Source: an uncultured Clostridia bacterium (GTDB lineage: Bacteria; Bacillota; Clostridia; Oscillospirales; Ruminococcaceae). Taken from it: a stretch of DNA of 40,072 nucleotides. The stretch's first letter is position 1. Every line of letters begins with the position of its first letter. The stretch covers positions 1-40,072 of the forward strand of contig CALXGT010000033.1 in NCBI GenBank assembly GCA_944387915.1. Reading direction: 5' to 3'. Shown here piece after piece: positions 8,326 to 18,564 of this stretch. The translations under genes and the position numbers were made by a program. The notes beneath the pieces were generated by a model. It saw only the letters and a program-made list of their open reading frames with translations, was not told the DNA's origin and searched no databases.

Positions 8326-8355
8326 AATTTCGCAAAATTAAAATTTTGCGAAATT
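8326..8355. repeat. 30-bp perfect palindrome upstream of the tyrosine recombinase gene
   Basis: AATTTCGCAAAATT and AATTTTGCGAAATT are exact reverse complements separated by AA. It lies 31 bases upstream of the recombinase start and just downstream of its predicted promoter. No T-run makes it a good terminator. It could be an autoregulatory operator, a 5' mRNA hairpin or a recombination site. Confidence 0.8.
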
Positions 8356-8369
8356 GAGGGGATAGATAA

Positions 8370-8398
8370 AGTATATCATACCGAAATCCAAAAAGCAA
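8370..8398 (-). promoter_or_regulatory. Promoter of the tyrosine recombinase gene
   Basis: On the minus strand TTGCTT (8398-8393), a 17-base spacer and TATACT (8375-8370). Transcription would start at the near edge of the 30-bp palindrome. Confidence 0.65.
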
Positions 8399-8399
8399 G

Positions 8400-8428
8400 A
8401 ACCCGCCGAATGATTTTTTCGGCGGGTT
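8400..8428 (-). terminator. Terminator after gatB
   Basis: AACCCGCCGAA / TTCGGCGGGTT, an 11-pair perfect stem with a 7-base loop, eight bases after the gatB stop. On the minus strand the tail is TC-TTGCTTTTT, which overlaps the -35 of the recombinase promoter. The plus strand also carries a T-run. Confidence 0.75.
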
Positions 8429-8435
8429 TTTCATC

Positions 8436-9878
8436 TTATTGATTTTCCAGATAGCTTAACAGCATTTCTTTCATCATTGCCGGATTTCCTTTGCCTTTGG
8501 AAGCCTTCATACATTGACCAACCAAAAATCCCAGCGCGTTGGTTTTTCCGTTTCGATAATCGTCCACCGATTTTTGGTTCGCGGCAAGAATTTGATCCAC
8601 GATTTCCTGTAATGCGTCGGTATCGGAAATCTGCAACAATCCTTTTTCCTTGACGATCTCTTCCGGAGACGCTTTGGTTTTAAGCATTTCCTCGAACACC
8701 GTTTTTCCGGCGGAATTGGAGATCTTCTTTTGATCGATCATCAAAAGAAGCGCATCCAGAGCTTTGGCGTCGATCTCTAATTCATCCAGCGATTTTCCGG
8801 TCTCATTCATAATCCGGGAAATGTCGCCCAAGATCCAGTTACTGATTGATTTGGGTTTCACGTCGCCAAAAGCCACCAAGGTTTCAAAGAAAGCAGATTT
8901 TTCCACCGAAGCCACCAAAAGCGACGCATCATCCTCGGGCAGATCGTAATCAGCCAGGTACCGAACAAATTTTTTGTTGGGCAGTTCCGGAATAGAATCC
9001 TTAATTTGAGAAAGGTAACTTTCTTCTAAAACAATGGTTTGCAGGTCCGGTTCCGGGAAATACCGATAATCGTGGGCGTCCTCTTTACTTCTCAAAAGGA
9101 AGTTTTGTCCCTTCTGGTCATCCCAGCGGCGGGTCTCCTGTTCAATGGTACCACCCTGCTCCAACACGGCGATCTGGCGCGCCGCCTCGTATTCGATGGC
9201 ACGAACGGCGCCGCTGAAGGTGTTAACGTTTTTCATCTCTACGCGGGTTCCGAAGGTATCGCTCCCCTTCTCCATCACCGATACGTTGATATCGCAACGG
9301 ATAGAACCTTCCTGCATTTTGGCGTCGGAAACGTCGATGTACTGCACAATGGCTTTGATGGTGTCTAAATACGCTTTCGCTTCCTTGGAGCTTCGAAGAT
9401 CCGGCTCGGAAACGATCTCGATCAAAGGCACGCCGCAGCGGTTAAAGTCTACCAGAGAACCGGCAAAGCTGTTGTCATGGATCAGCTTTCCCGCGTCTTC
9501 TTCAATATGGATCCGGGTGACGCCGATGCGCTTTTCCTTCCCGTCCACCCAAATATCCACATAGCCGTTTTCACAAAGAGGGATGTCAAACTGGCTGATC
9601 TGATAAGCTTTGGGAAGATCGGGATAGAAGTAATTTTTTCGGTCCTGCTTGGATACGGGATTGATGGTACAATTTAACGCGTACCCCATTTTGACCGCCG
9701 ACGCTACCACCTGTTCATTCAGGGTGGGAAGGGTTCCCGGCATTCCCATACAAACGGGACAGCACTGGGTATTGACCTCGGCGCCAAAGCTGTTTTTGCA
9801 GCTGCAATAAATCTTTGATTGGGTATTTAACTCCGCATGGACCTCTAATCCAATGACGGTTACATATTCTTTGCTCAT
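8436..9878 (-). CDS. gatB: Asp-tRNA(Asn)/Glu-tRNA(Gln) amidotransferase subunit B
   Basis: With GatA and GatC it converts misacylated Glu-tRNA(Gln) and/or Asp-tRNA(Asn) to the correct aminoacyl-tRNA. 480 residues, full length. It opens with VIGLEVHAELNTQSKIYC and includes the zinc-site cysteines in YCSCKNSF and CCPVCMGMPGTLP. Then come KNYFYPDLPKAYQISQFD, the kinase-like core GVTRIHIEEDAGKL, and a C-terminal YqeY-like tRNA-binding domain (about 330-480). The start follows GGAGGAAGG. It is last in the ligA-gatC-gatA-gatB operon, 12 bases after gatA. Identification is firm. Confidence 0.97.
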   Translation of the reverse strand: MSKEYVTVIGLEVHAELNTQSKIYCSCKNSFGAEVNTQCCPVCMGMPGTLPTLNEQVVASAVKMGYALNCTINPVSKQDRKNYFYPDLPKAYQISQFDIPLCENGYVDIWVDGKEKRIGVTRIHIEEDAGKLIHDNSFAGSLVDFNRCGVPLIEIVSEPDLRSSKEAKAYLDTIKAIVQYIDVSDAKMQEGSIRCDINVSVMEKGSDTFGTRVEMKNVNTFSGAVRAIEYEAARQIAVLEQGGTIEQETRRWDDQKGQNFLLRSKEDAHDYRYFPEPDLQTIVLEESYLSQIKDSIPELPNKKFVRYLADYDLPEDDASLLVASVEKSAFFETLVAFGDVKPKSISNWILGDISRIMNETGKSLDELEIDAKALDALLLMIDQKKISNSAGKTVFEEMLKTKASPEEIVKEKGLLQISDTDALQEIVDQILAANQKSVDDYRNGKTNALGFLVGQCMKASKGKGNPAMMKEMLLSYLENQ

Positions 9879-9890
9879 ATTCCTTCCTCC

Positions 9891-11354
9891 TTATTTCAGC
9901 GCCGAGAAAGCGGAGAATCCGCCCAAAAGCTCTTCGTAACAGGCTGCCGCGTTAAATAAAAGACCTTCGCTGAATTTGGGACCGATCATCTGCAACCCGA
10001 TGGGGAGCCCCTTGGTATCAAACCCACAGGGAACACTGAGCGCCGGAAGGCCGGCAATATTTACGGTAACCGTTAAGATGTCATTCATGTACATTTTGAC
10101 CTGATCGTGGATATTTTCGCCGATTTTAAAAGCGGTGTCCGGCGCTGTGGGTGTTAGAATCAAATCGCAGGAGGAAAAAGCGTTTCGAAACGCTTCTTGG
10201 ATCATTTTTTGGGTAAATTTTGCTTTCTTATAGTAGGCATCATAGTAACCCGAGGAAAGAACATAGGTCCCGAGCATAATCCGACGCTTCACTTCATCAC
10301 CGAAGCCTTCGCTTCTGGTTTTTTCGTACATCTCATCCAAGCTTGCATATTCCTTGGTACGATATCCGTATTTGACACCGTCAAAGCGAGCCAAGTTCGA
10401 AGACGCTTCCGCGGAGGCAATGATATAATAAGCGGCTAAGGTCTGGTCGGTGCTGGGGAGAGAGACGGAAACCACTTTTGCGCCCTGCTCCTTCAAAGCG
10501 TCCACCGCTTTCATTACCGCCGATTTTACCTCGTCGGAAACCCCTTCGCCAAAATATTCGTCGGAAAGACCGATGGTCATCCCTTTCACCGACGGGACAA
10601 TCTCTTTCGCGAAATCGGGATAATCCCGGCGCACGCTGGTGGTGTCCTTTTCGTCTTTTCCACAGATAGCGGAATAGAGTAAAGCGACATCCTTTACACT
10701 TCTGCCGATGGGCCCGATCTGGTCTAATGACGAAGCGAATGCCACCAGTCCGTAGCGGGATACGGTGCCATAGGTGGGTTTTAATCCTACCGTTCCGCAA
10801 TAAGCGGAGGGTTGGCGAATAGATCCGCCGGTGTCGGAGCCGAGAGCCAGTACCGCTTCTCCGGCGGAAACCGCCGCCGCGCTTCCACCCGAAGAGCCTC
10901 CGGGGACATATTCCGTATTGTGGGGATTATGGGTCTTTTGAAAGAAGCTGGTTTCAGTAGAAGACCCCATGGCAAACTCATCCATATTGAGCTTTCCCAA
11001 ATAGACGCAGTCTGTGCCGTTCAACTTCTCCATTACCGTCGCGTCATAAGGAGGTACGAAATTGGAGAGAATTTTAGACGCACAGGTGGTTTTGACTCCT
11101 TTGGTGCAGATGTTGTCTTTAATAGCGATGGGAATTCCCGCTAAAGGAGAAAGGGGTTCTTCGGATGCGAGCTTTTGATCTACCGCTTTTGCCTGAGCGA
11201 GCGCGTCGTCGGGGGTTAACGTCAAATACGCGCCGATCTCTTTTTCTTTTTGTTCAATGCGTCCGAGAACCGATTGGGTAATCTCCTTGGCAGAACATTC
11301 TTTTGTGGTGAGTTTTTGATGTAACTCCCATGCGGTGAGCTGATACAATTCCAT
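9891..11354 (-). CDS. gatA: Asp-tRNA(Asn)/Glu-tRNA(Gln) amidotransferase subunit A
   Basis: Amidase subunit that releases ammonia from glutamine and channels it to GatB. 487 residues. The amidase-signature triad is complete: K79 (AIKDNICTKG), the cis-serine S154 in PGGSSGGSAAA, and nucleophile S178 in GSDTGGSIRQP. The later motifs YGLVAFASSLDQIGPIGRSV and DLILTPTAPDTAF are typical. The start follows GGGAGGCGTCAAC, 12 bases after gatC. Identification is firm. Confidence 0.97.
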   Translation of the reverse strand: MELYQLTAWELHQKLTTKECSAKEITQSVLGRIEQKEKEIGAYLTLTPDDALAQAKAVDQKLASEEPLSPLAGIPIAIKDNICTKGVKTTCASKILSNFVPPYDATVMEKLNGTDCVYLGKLNMDEFAMGSSTETSFFQKTHNPHNTEYVPGGSSGGSAAAVSAGEAVLALGSDTGGSIRQPSAYCGTVGLKPTYGTVSRYGLVAFASSLDQIGPIGRSVKDVALLYSAICGKDEKDTTSVRRDYPDFAKEIVPSVKGMTIGLSDEYFGEGVSDEVKSAVMKAVDALKEQGAKVVSVSLPSTDQTLAAYYIIASAEASSNLARFDGVKYGYRTKEYASLDEMYEKTRSEGFGDEVKRRIMLGTYVLSSGYYDAYYKKAKFTQKMIQEAFRNAFSSCDLILTPTAPDTAFKIGENIHDQVKMYMNDILTVTVNIAGLPALSVPCGFDTKGLPIGLQMIGPKFSEGLLFNAAACYEELLGGFSAFSALK

Positions 11355-11366
11355 GTTGACGCCTCC

Positions 11367-11639
11367 CTATTCTTCTACTACTTTCGGAACCACCACACAC
11401 CCGGCTTGGACCTGAGGCGCGTTCTTTAACAGCTCGTCCCGATTGAATTTTTTCTCCGCTACATCTTTTCGAAGCTCCATAGGAGAATCCGGATCGATCA
11501 GGGGACCCGACGCATCCAAATCCGGAAGCTTTTCTACCATCTCAACGATTTTTTCCATTTCCCCTTGAAACTTCTTTTCTTCCTCTTCGGTAAAGCGAAG
11601 CTTTGAAAGCTTTGCCAGACGTTTCAAATCCATCTCCAT
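11367..11639 (-). CDS. gatC: Asp-tRNA(Asn)/Glu-tRNA(Gln) amidotransferase subunit C
   Basis: 90 residues, the usual size. GatC is a small clamp wrapping the GatA-GatB interface. The family pattern is clear: an N-terminal helix LAKLSKLRFTEEEEKKF, a helix with IVEMVEKLPDLD, then MELRKDVAEK and a C-terminal NAPQVQAGCVVVPKVVEE. It starts three bases after the ligA stop and is followed by gatA, giving the normal C-A-B order. Confidence 0.94.
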   Translation of the reverse strand: MEMDLKRLAKLSKLRFTEEEEKKFQGEMEKIVEMVEKLPDLDASGPLIDPDSPMELRKDVAEKKFNRDELLKNAPQVQAGCVVVPKVVEE

Positions 11640-11642
11640 TTA

Positions 11643-13673
<2,031 letters not shown>

Positions 13674-13675
13674 TT

Positions 13676-13704
13676 ATTCTACCACAAAATTTCCCTTTCC
13701 GATA
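13676..13704 (-). promoter_or_regulatory. Possible extended -10 promoter for ligA-gatCAB
   Basis: On the minus strand TG-G-TAGAAT (the hexamer is 13681-13676). The hexamer 17 bases upstream is TATCGG, a poor -35. The extended -10 and its position between the upstream terminator and the ligA ATG support it. Confidence 0.45.
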
Positions 13705-13724
13705 GGTTTTTTTCGGATTCCCCG

Positions 13725-13749
13725 AAAAAAACCGCGGCGTTAGCCGCGG
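13725..13749 (-). terminator. Terminator after the dCMP deaminase gene
   Basis: CCGCGGC / GCCGCGG with a 4-base loop, followed on the minus strand by seven T residues. It separates dCMP deaminase from the ligA operon. Confidence 0.85.
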
Positions 13750-13759
13750 CTGGAGTACA

Positions 13760-14239
13760 TTATAAAGATAAAGTAATTTGTTTTCCGCTGGGAACATAAC
13801 GGCGGTAGGATACGCCCGCGATATCCAAAATTTTCTTGGAGGCAACAATGGACGGCGTATCGGCGTATTTATCATCGAAATAAACTACTTCCTTAATACC
13901 GCTCTGCACAATCGCCTTGGCACACTCATTACAGGGAAAGAGCGTCACATATACCGTCGTTCCCTTTAAGGAGCCGCCGTCATTATTTAAAATAGCGTTC
14001 AGCTCTGCATGGCAAACGAAGGCATACTTGGTATCTAACATTTCCCCTTCCCGTTCCCATGGCATTTCGTCGTCACTGCAGCCGGTGGGCATTCCGTTAT
14101 AACCGACGGAAAGAATCTTTCGATCGCTGTTGCAGATACAAGCGCCTACCTGGGTCGAGGGATCCTTGCTTCTCGCCGCCGAAAGCATGGCGATTCCCAT
14201 AAAATACTCATCCCAAGACAGATAATCCTGCCGTTTCAT
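13760..14239 (-). CDS. Deoxycytidylate (dCMP) deaminase family protein
   Basis: Zinc-dependent deaminase, probably dCMP to dUMP, feeding thymidylate synthesis. 159 residues. Zinc ligands and the catalytic acid are in VCHAELNAIL (H77, E79) and PCNECAK (C103, C106). The N-terminal MGIAMLSAARSKDPSTQVGACI and VGYNGMPTGCSDDEMPW are typical of the dCMP (ComEB-like) branch rather than cytidine deaminase. There is no N-terminal kinase or C-terminal ComE extension. The start follows AAGGAGG. It is monocistronic, with its own promoter and terminator. Confidence 0.93.
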   Translation of the reverse strand: MKRQDYLSWDEYFMGIAMLSAARSKDPSTQVGACICNSDRKILSVGYNGMPTGCSDDEMPWEREGEMLDTKYAFVCHAELNAILNNDGGSLKGTTVYVTLFPCNECAKAIVQSGIKEVVYFDDKYADTPSIVASKKILDIAGVSYRRYVPSGKQITLSL

Positions 14240-14270
14240 AAGCAGCCTCCTTTTTGTTACATACTTTGCT

Positions 14271-14299
14271 ATTCTACCATACTAAAAGAAATTTGGCAA
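14271..14299 (-). promoter_or_regulatory. Promoter of the dCMP deaminase gene
   Basis: On the minus strand TTGCCA (14299-14294), a 17-base spacer and an extended -10, TG-G-TAGAAT (hexamer 14276-14271). Confidence 0.68.
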
Positions 14300-14369
14300 G
14301 AACCACCAGGATTTTTTCCCTTCTTTTCCGGCATACTAAAAACAGATTTACTGTAGCGGAGGAAACAAA

Positions 14370-14810
14370 ATGGGAAAAATGAAGGAAAGCGGCATTGTCT
14401 TTTCCATCGGCGCCTTTGGTTACGGCGCTTTGGAAATCTTGTGGAGAGGATATACCCACTGGTCGATGGTGTTAACCGGTGGAATTTGCTTTTTGTTTTT
14501 GCATCGCCTGCAGCAGGACGTGCCGTCCCTGTCCCCCGTTAAAAAGTGCATTTTAGGAAGTGCTTTCATCACCACAATAGAATTTTTCGTCGGGATCTGG
14601 GTTAACTTGATTTTCCATTGGCAAGTATGGGATTACTCCCGCCAATTCGGAAATCTTTTGGGACAGATTTGCCCGCTGTACTCTTTCCTTTGGTTTTTAA
14701 TCTCCGGCGGTGCATTTCGCCTTTCCGATCGACTGGAACGGCGATTTTTCCGTCAAAAAGAACTATCGCCACTTTCTTCGCTCTCTTTTTCTTCGTCGGA
14801 AAAAAGATAG
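14370..14810 (+). CDS. Small membrane protein, putative ABC-transporter type IV (CmpB-like) family
   Basis: 146 residues with about four hydrophobic segments (SIGAFGYGALEILWRG, the MVLTGGICFLFLH region, SAFITTIEFFVGIWVNLIF and ICPLYSFLWFLISGGA), then a charged serine-rich tail. The pattern 'GYG-LEI--R-----SM---GG' and 'TTIEFFVG-WVN---W-VWDYS' matches small clostridial membrane proteins grouped as 'putative ABC transporter permease' (ABC_trans_CmpB). Transport activity has not been shown for the family as far as I know. The start follows GGAGGAAACAAA. Its last 58 bases overlap the 3' end of the minus-strand AAA ATPase gene. No clear promoter was identified. Confidence 0.72.
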   Translation: MGKMKESGIVFSIGAFGYGALEILWRGYTHWSMVLTGGICFLFLHRLQQDVPSLSPVKKCILGSAFITTIEFFVGIWVNLIFHWQVWDYSRQFGNLLGQICPLYSFLWFLISGGAFRLSDRLERRFFRQKELSPLSSLSFSSSEKR

Positions 14811-15526
14811 GAAAGCATCTGTTCCGGTTGGTTTAAAAATCGTTTCGTCAACGAAAAGGCGGCGGTGTCTTGGTAGGATACCGAGACGGGACCGTCTTTT
14901 CGAAGTTCGTAGATTCTGGCGTCGGGATAGGTAAGTAAAACCGGCGAGTGCGTGGAAATAATAAGTTGGGCACGGCTTTTTACCAACCGCCGCATACCAA
15001 TCATAAACCGAAGCAAGCCCGTAAGGGATAAAGCGGCCTCCGGCTCATCAAAAAGATAAAGGCCTTTGCCGGAAAACCGGCTTTCAAGTAAAGTGAGAAA
15101 GCTCTCACCATGAGAAAGATGATGAAGACTTTTCCCCCCATAATAACACAAAAGTGGGGCAATTTTGTCCATCTCATCTACATAAGTGGATGCGTTATAA
15201 AAACTTTCCGCGCGAAAGAAAAAGCCGTCATGGAAATAGTGGATTCGGGACAGTGTCAAATACTGGTACAAAGAGGAATGACTGTCCTTGGTAGAAAACC
15301 GGAAATTTTTGCTTCCTCCTTCCGGATTGAATCCCGCCGCCACAGCGATTGCCTCCAAAAGGGTAGACTTTCCGATCCCGTTTTCTCCTGTAAAAAAGGT
15401 AACATCCCGATCAAAAACCAAGCGTTCTTTTTGCAAAAACGGAATAAAAGAAAGAGAGGAAAGATAGCCTTCCTCCGGCATCCGCTTGAGTTTTACGGAT
15501 TCAATATAAATCGCCGTACCATCCAC
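14753..15526 (-). CDS. AAA family ATPase (predicted ABC/SMC-type, COG3910-like)
   Basis: 257 residues. The Walker A motif GENGIGKSTLLEA is at about 47-59, a signature-like LSHGESFLTLL at about 137-147, and Walker B plus catalytic glutamate LYLFDEPEAALS (D160, E161). The switch STHSPVLL is at about 191-198. The architecture is that of stand-alone RecF/SMC-like head ATPases with unknown partners. It is last in the recN operon, six bases after the recN stop. The start is uncertain: the GTG at 15526 has GAGGG very close to it, and no better ATG keeps the first strand. The C-terminus is acidic and serine-rich and overlaps the convergent membrane-protein gene. Cellular role unknown. Confidence 0.82.
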   Translation of the reverse strand: MDGTAIYIESVKLKRMPEEGYLSSLSFIPFLQKERLVFDRDVTFFTGENGIGKSTLLEAIAVAAGFNPEGGSKNFRFSTKDSHSSLYQYLTLSRIHYFHDGFFFRAESFYNASTYVDEMDKIAPLLCYYGGKSLHHLSHGESFLTLLESRFSGKGLYLFDEPEAALSLTGLLRFMIGMRRLVKSRAQLIISTHSPVLLTYPDARIYELRKDGPVSVSYQDTAAFSLTKRFLNQPEQMLSYLFSDEEKESEESGDSSF

Positions 15527-15532
15527 TCCCTC

Positions 15533-17194
15533 TTAAATTTTTTCCCCTTCTTCCAGCATACTTTTCGCTGTTTCCCGCATAAGATCGCTGACAGCGTCCG
15601 TCGAAAAGATGCGCGCAATTTCCTCGACTCGATCTTCTCCCAAAAGGGGCAAAACCACCGTATAAGTTCGCTCTCCATCCGATTCTTTTCGAATGAGGAA
15701 ATGATGATGTGCCAACGCGGCGATCTGAGCCGAGTGGGTTACCGAAAAGACCTGGCGGCTTTTGGACACTTCCTTTAGCTTTCGGCCGATCTTTTGTGCC
15801 GCTTTTCCGCTGACCCCGGTGTCAATCTCGTCAAAAATCAAGGTCGGAATACTGTCCTTTTCCGCCAAAGCGCTTTTGATGGCCAGCATAATTCGGGACA
15901 GTTCTCCGCCGGAAGCAATTTTCGCAATGGGTTTTGGCGGTTCCCCGGGGTTGGAAGACAACATCAATTCCACCGAAGTATCCCCGCTGCTGTTTAGTTT
16001 GGTGGGAGTAAAAAGAGGCTCCACCCGTAAAGCGGGCATTTCCAAAAAACGGGCCTCCTCCTCGATTCGGCGGGAAAGCCGGCTTGCCGCTTCTTTCCGC
16101 CGTTGAGTAAGTTCTTTTGCGAGAAAACTGACTTTTTCCTTTTGCCGTCTGGTTTCTGTATTGAGGGTTTCCAAAAGCTGCTGATTTTGATCCAACTCTT
16201 CCAGTTCTCGATTCAACGCTTCCTTTTTTTGGAGAATCTTCGGAATCTCTCCGTATTTTAGCTTCAGTTTTCGAATTCTCGATAACCGGTTCTCCACCTC
16301 CTCCGCTTCTGCCGGATCATAATGAAGGGTGTCAAAAAAATCCCGAAGGTCCCCTGCCGCGGATTCCAATTCCATGGAAAGGACCGCTAACTTTTCCGCC
16401 ACAGAACGAAGCGCAGAAATATCATCTAATCGGGAAAGCGCCGAGGCTGCCCGGGAAAGAAGATCTGTGGCGCCAAAAGACACGTCATCTCCATACAAGG
16501 CGTTTACCGCTTCCGAAAGCCCTGAAGCAATCTTTTCCCCGTTTCGAAAAAGAGCTGCTTTTTCCTCCAAAACAACATCAATTCCTTCCGAAAGGTTCGC
16601 CTTTTCTATTAGGGAAAGCTCTTCTGTCACTCTTCTTTTTTTATCCTCTTTTTGCGTTTCTTTGACGGTAACCTCTTTCAATTTTCGGATCATCCGGCTC
16701 AAGGTACGAAATTCCTTTTCATATTGCTGCGTCAAGGGAAGAAGATCCCCATAATGATCGATCAAAGACAAATGCCGCTCAGGAGAAAGGAGGATTTGGT
16801 TATCGTGCTGTCCATGGATATTGATTAAAGTCATCCCCAGTTCCCGAAGCATCCCTACGGTAGCCGGCCGCCCATTGATACGAGCGTTGCTTCGCCCATC
16901 CGCATAAATTTCTCTGGTAATGACAAGCTCGTTTCCCGTCGAATAACCGTTTTTTTCCAACACCCTAAACGCTTCGGAGGAAAGGTCCGTAAAGCAGGCG
17001 GAGATTATCGCTTTCTCCGTTTGATTTCGCACGATTTCCCTGGATGCTCTCTGCCCCAAACAGGCATTGATGGCGTCAATCAATATAGATTTTCCGGCGC
17101 CGGTTTCCCCGGTAAAAACCGTAAACCCCTTTTGAAAATCAATCGAGACCTTTTCAATTACCGCCAGATTTTCAATGTACAGAGATGACAGCAT
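15533..17194 (-). CDS. recN: DNA repair protein RecN
   Basis: SMC-like ATPase acting early in double-strand break repair. 553 residues, full length. The N-terminal head opens LYIENLAVIEKVSIDFQKG with Walker A GETGAGKSI at about 29-37. The middle (about 150-370) is coiled coil rich in Glu, Lys and Arg. The C-terminal head has the signature SGGELSR at about 426-432, Walker B LIFDEIDTGVSG with D455 and E456, and the switch FSVTHSAQIAA. The start follows GGAAAGGAGG. It sits 24 bases after argR, the usual argR-recN pair of Firmicutes. Identification is firm. Confidence 0.97.
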   Translation of the reverse strand: MLSSLYIENLAVIEKVSIDFQKGFTVFTGETGAGKSILIDAINACLGQRASREIVRNQTEKAIISACFTDLSSEAFRVLEKNGYSTGNELVITREIYADGRSNARINGRPATVGMLRELGMTLINIHGQHDNQILLSPERHLSLIDHYGDLLPLTQQYEKEFRTLSRMIRKLKEVTVKETQKEDKKRRVTEELSLIEKANLSEGIDVVLEEKAALFRNGEKIASGLSEAVNALYGDDVSFGATDLLSRAASALSRLDDISALRSVAEKLAVLSMELESAAGDLRDFFDTLHYDPAEAEEVENRLSRIRKLKLKYGEIPKILQKKEALNRELEELDQNQQLLETLNTETRRQKEKVSFLAKELTQRRKEAASRLSRRIEEEARFLEMPALRVEPLFTPTKLNSSGDTSVELMLSSNPGEPPKPIAKIASGGELSRIMLAIKSALAEKDSIPTLIFDEIDTGVSGKAAQKIGRKLKEVSKSRQVFSVTHSAQIAALAHHHFLIRKESDGERTYTVVLPLLGEDRVEEIARIFSTDAVSDLMRETAKSMLEEGEKI

Positions 17195-17218
17195 AAGGGC
17201 CTCCTTTCCAATGCTGCG

Positions 17219-17677
17219 TCAACTCAACGACAAAAAATGCTTGATTTGCTGCGTAATGGTCTTGGCTTGTTCTTCATTCCGAACCAAAATAAAAATGGTA
17301 TCATCCCCCGCTAAAGTCCCCACAATTCCTTCAAAAGACATGGTGTCGAAAGCGGCGCAGGCGGCGTTAGCCATTCCGGTATGGCACTTAATGGAAATCA
17401 TATTGCCAGCACAGTCCACCGAAAGAACCGATTCAGAAAAAACGGAGTGATATTTTTTTTCCAAATCCGCATTTTCCTTTTTGGGAGCGGCGGTATATTT
17501 ATACTTTCCGTCCTCGGTAATCATTTTTGCCAAATTCAGTTCCTTAATGTCCCGGGAAACGGTTGCCTGGGTCACGTTAAACCCTTCCGCGTTCAACAGC
17601 TGTAAAAGATGCTCTTGGGTATATACATCGTTCTGTTCCACAAGCTGGGCAATTTTTGCCAATCGTAATGACTTCAT
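17219..17677 (-). CDS. argR: Arginine repressor ArgR
   Basis: 152 residues, normal length. The N-terminal winged helix (1-70) contains LVEQNDVYTQEHLLQLL and the recognition region FNVTQATVSRDIKELNL. The C-terminal domain (about 80-152) forms hexamers and binds arginine, with SVDCAGNMISIKCHTGMANAA and the ligand-side motif IVGTLAGDDTIFILV. It controls arginine synthesis and catabolism genes. The ATG follows AAGGAGGCC, 23 bases after nadK. A 14-base palindrome, TAATTTATAAATTA, lies between its ribosome site and the nadK stop. Identification is firm. Confidence 0.96.
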   Translation of the reverse strand: MKSLRLAKIAQLVEQNDVYTQEHLLQLLNAEGFNVTQATVSRDIKELNLAKMITEDGKYKYTAAPKKENADLEKKYHSVFSESVLSVDCAGNMISIKCHTGMANAACAAFDTMSFEGIVGTLAGDDTIFILVRNEEQAKTITQQIKHFLSLS

Positions 17678-17700
17678 TATAGGCCTCCTTAATTTATAAA

Positions 17701-18564
17701 TTACATGGGTTCACCAAATCGACCGAGCATCTTGTCATGAATGACTTCGTAAAAGCGTTTTCCCGTCAAGTTAATTAGCTTTACAGTTTTATCTGCCCTT
17801 TCTAATTGAATTTCCTCCCCGCTATTGAGTCGAATATTTTGTTCGCCATCCGCCGAAAGGCCGATGGTTTGATTCTCATAACCTACAGGAATAATCCGAA
17901 GCTTGGCGTCGCTTCGAAACAGCATACTTTTGGAAAAAAAGGAGTATGGGGCAATCGGTGTAAGTAAAAGCCCTTGAATGGTAGGATCAATCACCGCGCC
18001 CCCGGCAGATAAAGAATAGGCGGTGGAACCGGTGGGCGTGGCGACAATAACGCCATCCGCTCGATAGGAAGCGACAAACCGATCATCACAATACACCCTC
18101 AAATCAATCATATGCGCAGTCGATCCTTTGGAAATCACAATGTCGTTCAGCGCAAAAAAAGAACGAGGATATTCCGTAAAGCAGTTAGCCTTTACAATCA
18201 TTCTCTCTTCAATATGATACTCTCCTTTTTGTAAAAGCTTCAACATGTCAATCTGGTTGCGCTCCAAGGACGCAAGGAATCCGATTCTACCCATATTGAC
18301 GCCCAAAAGGGGCTTATCATGGGGAAGAAGTAGCTTCGCCGTATGAATGATAGTACCATCCCCCCCGATGGCAATGACGAGATCACATTTCGCCGCCTGT
18401 TGGCAAAACGGGCCAAAGGAAATTTTTGAAGCATCATAGACTAAATACGAAAGCCGCTCGTCCATCAATACTTCCACGCCATCCTGGAACAAAACGGAAA
18501 CAATCTCCCGCACGCACTCGGCAATGTCTTTTTTGTCCTCATTTGGTACAAGAAGAATTTTCAT
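17701..18564 (-). CDS. nadK: NAD kinase
   Basis: ATP- or polyphosphate-dependent phosphorylation of NAD+ to NADP+. 287 residues. The diagnostic GGDGT motif is at 67-71 with D69 in VIAIGGDGTIIH. The second motif DGVIVATPTGSTAYSLSAGG lies in the C-terminal beta domain. LGVNMGRIGFLASL and FALNDIVIS are also typical. The start overlaps the tlyA stop by four bases (ATGA), so translation is probably coupled. Confidence 0.97.
   Translation of the reverse strand: MKILLVPNEDKKDIAECVREIVSVLFQDGVEVLMDERLSYLVYDASKISFGPFCQQAAKCDLVIAIGGDGTIIHTAKLLLPHDKPLLGVNMGRIGFLASLERNQIDMLKLLQKGEYHIEERMIVKANCFTEYPRSFFALNDIVISKGSTAHMIDLRVYCDDRFVASYRADGVIVATPTGSTAYSLSAGGAVIDPTIQGLLLTPIAPYSFFSKSMLFRSDAKLRIIPVGYENQTIGLSADGEQNIRLNSGEEIQLERADKTVKLINLTGKRFYEVIHDKMLGRFGEPM

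Noticed and set aside
15110-15778. 222-codon plus-strand frame
   Set aside because: It lies opposite the AAA ATPase and recN, both with strong family motifs. Its translation has no recognisable domain and no ribosome site.
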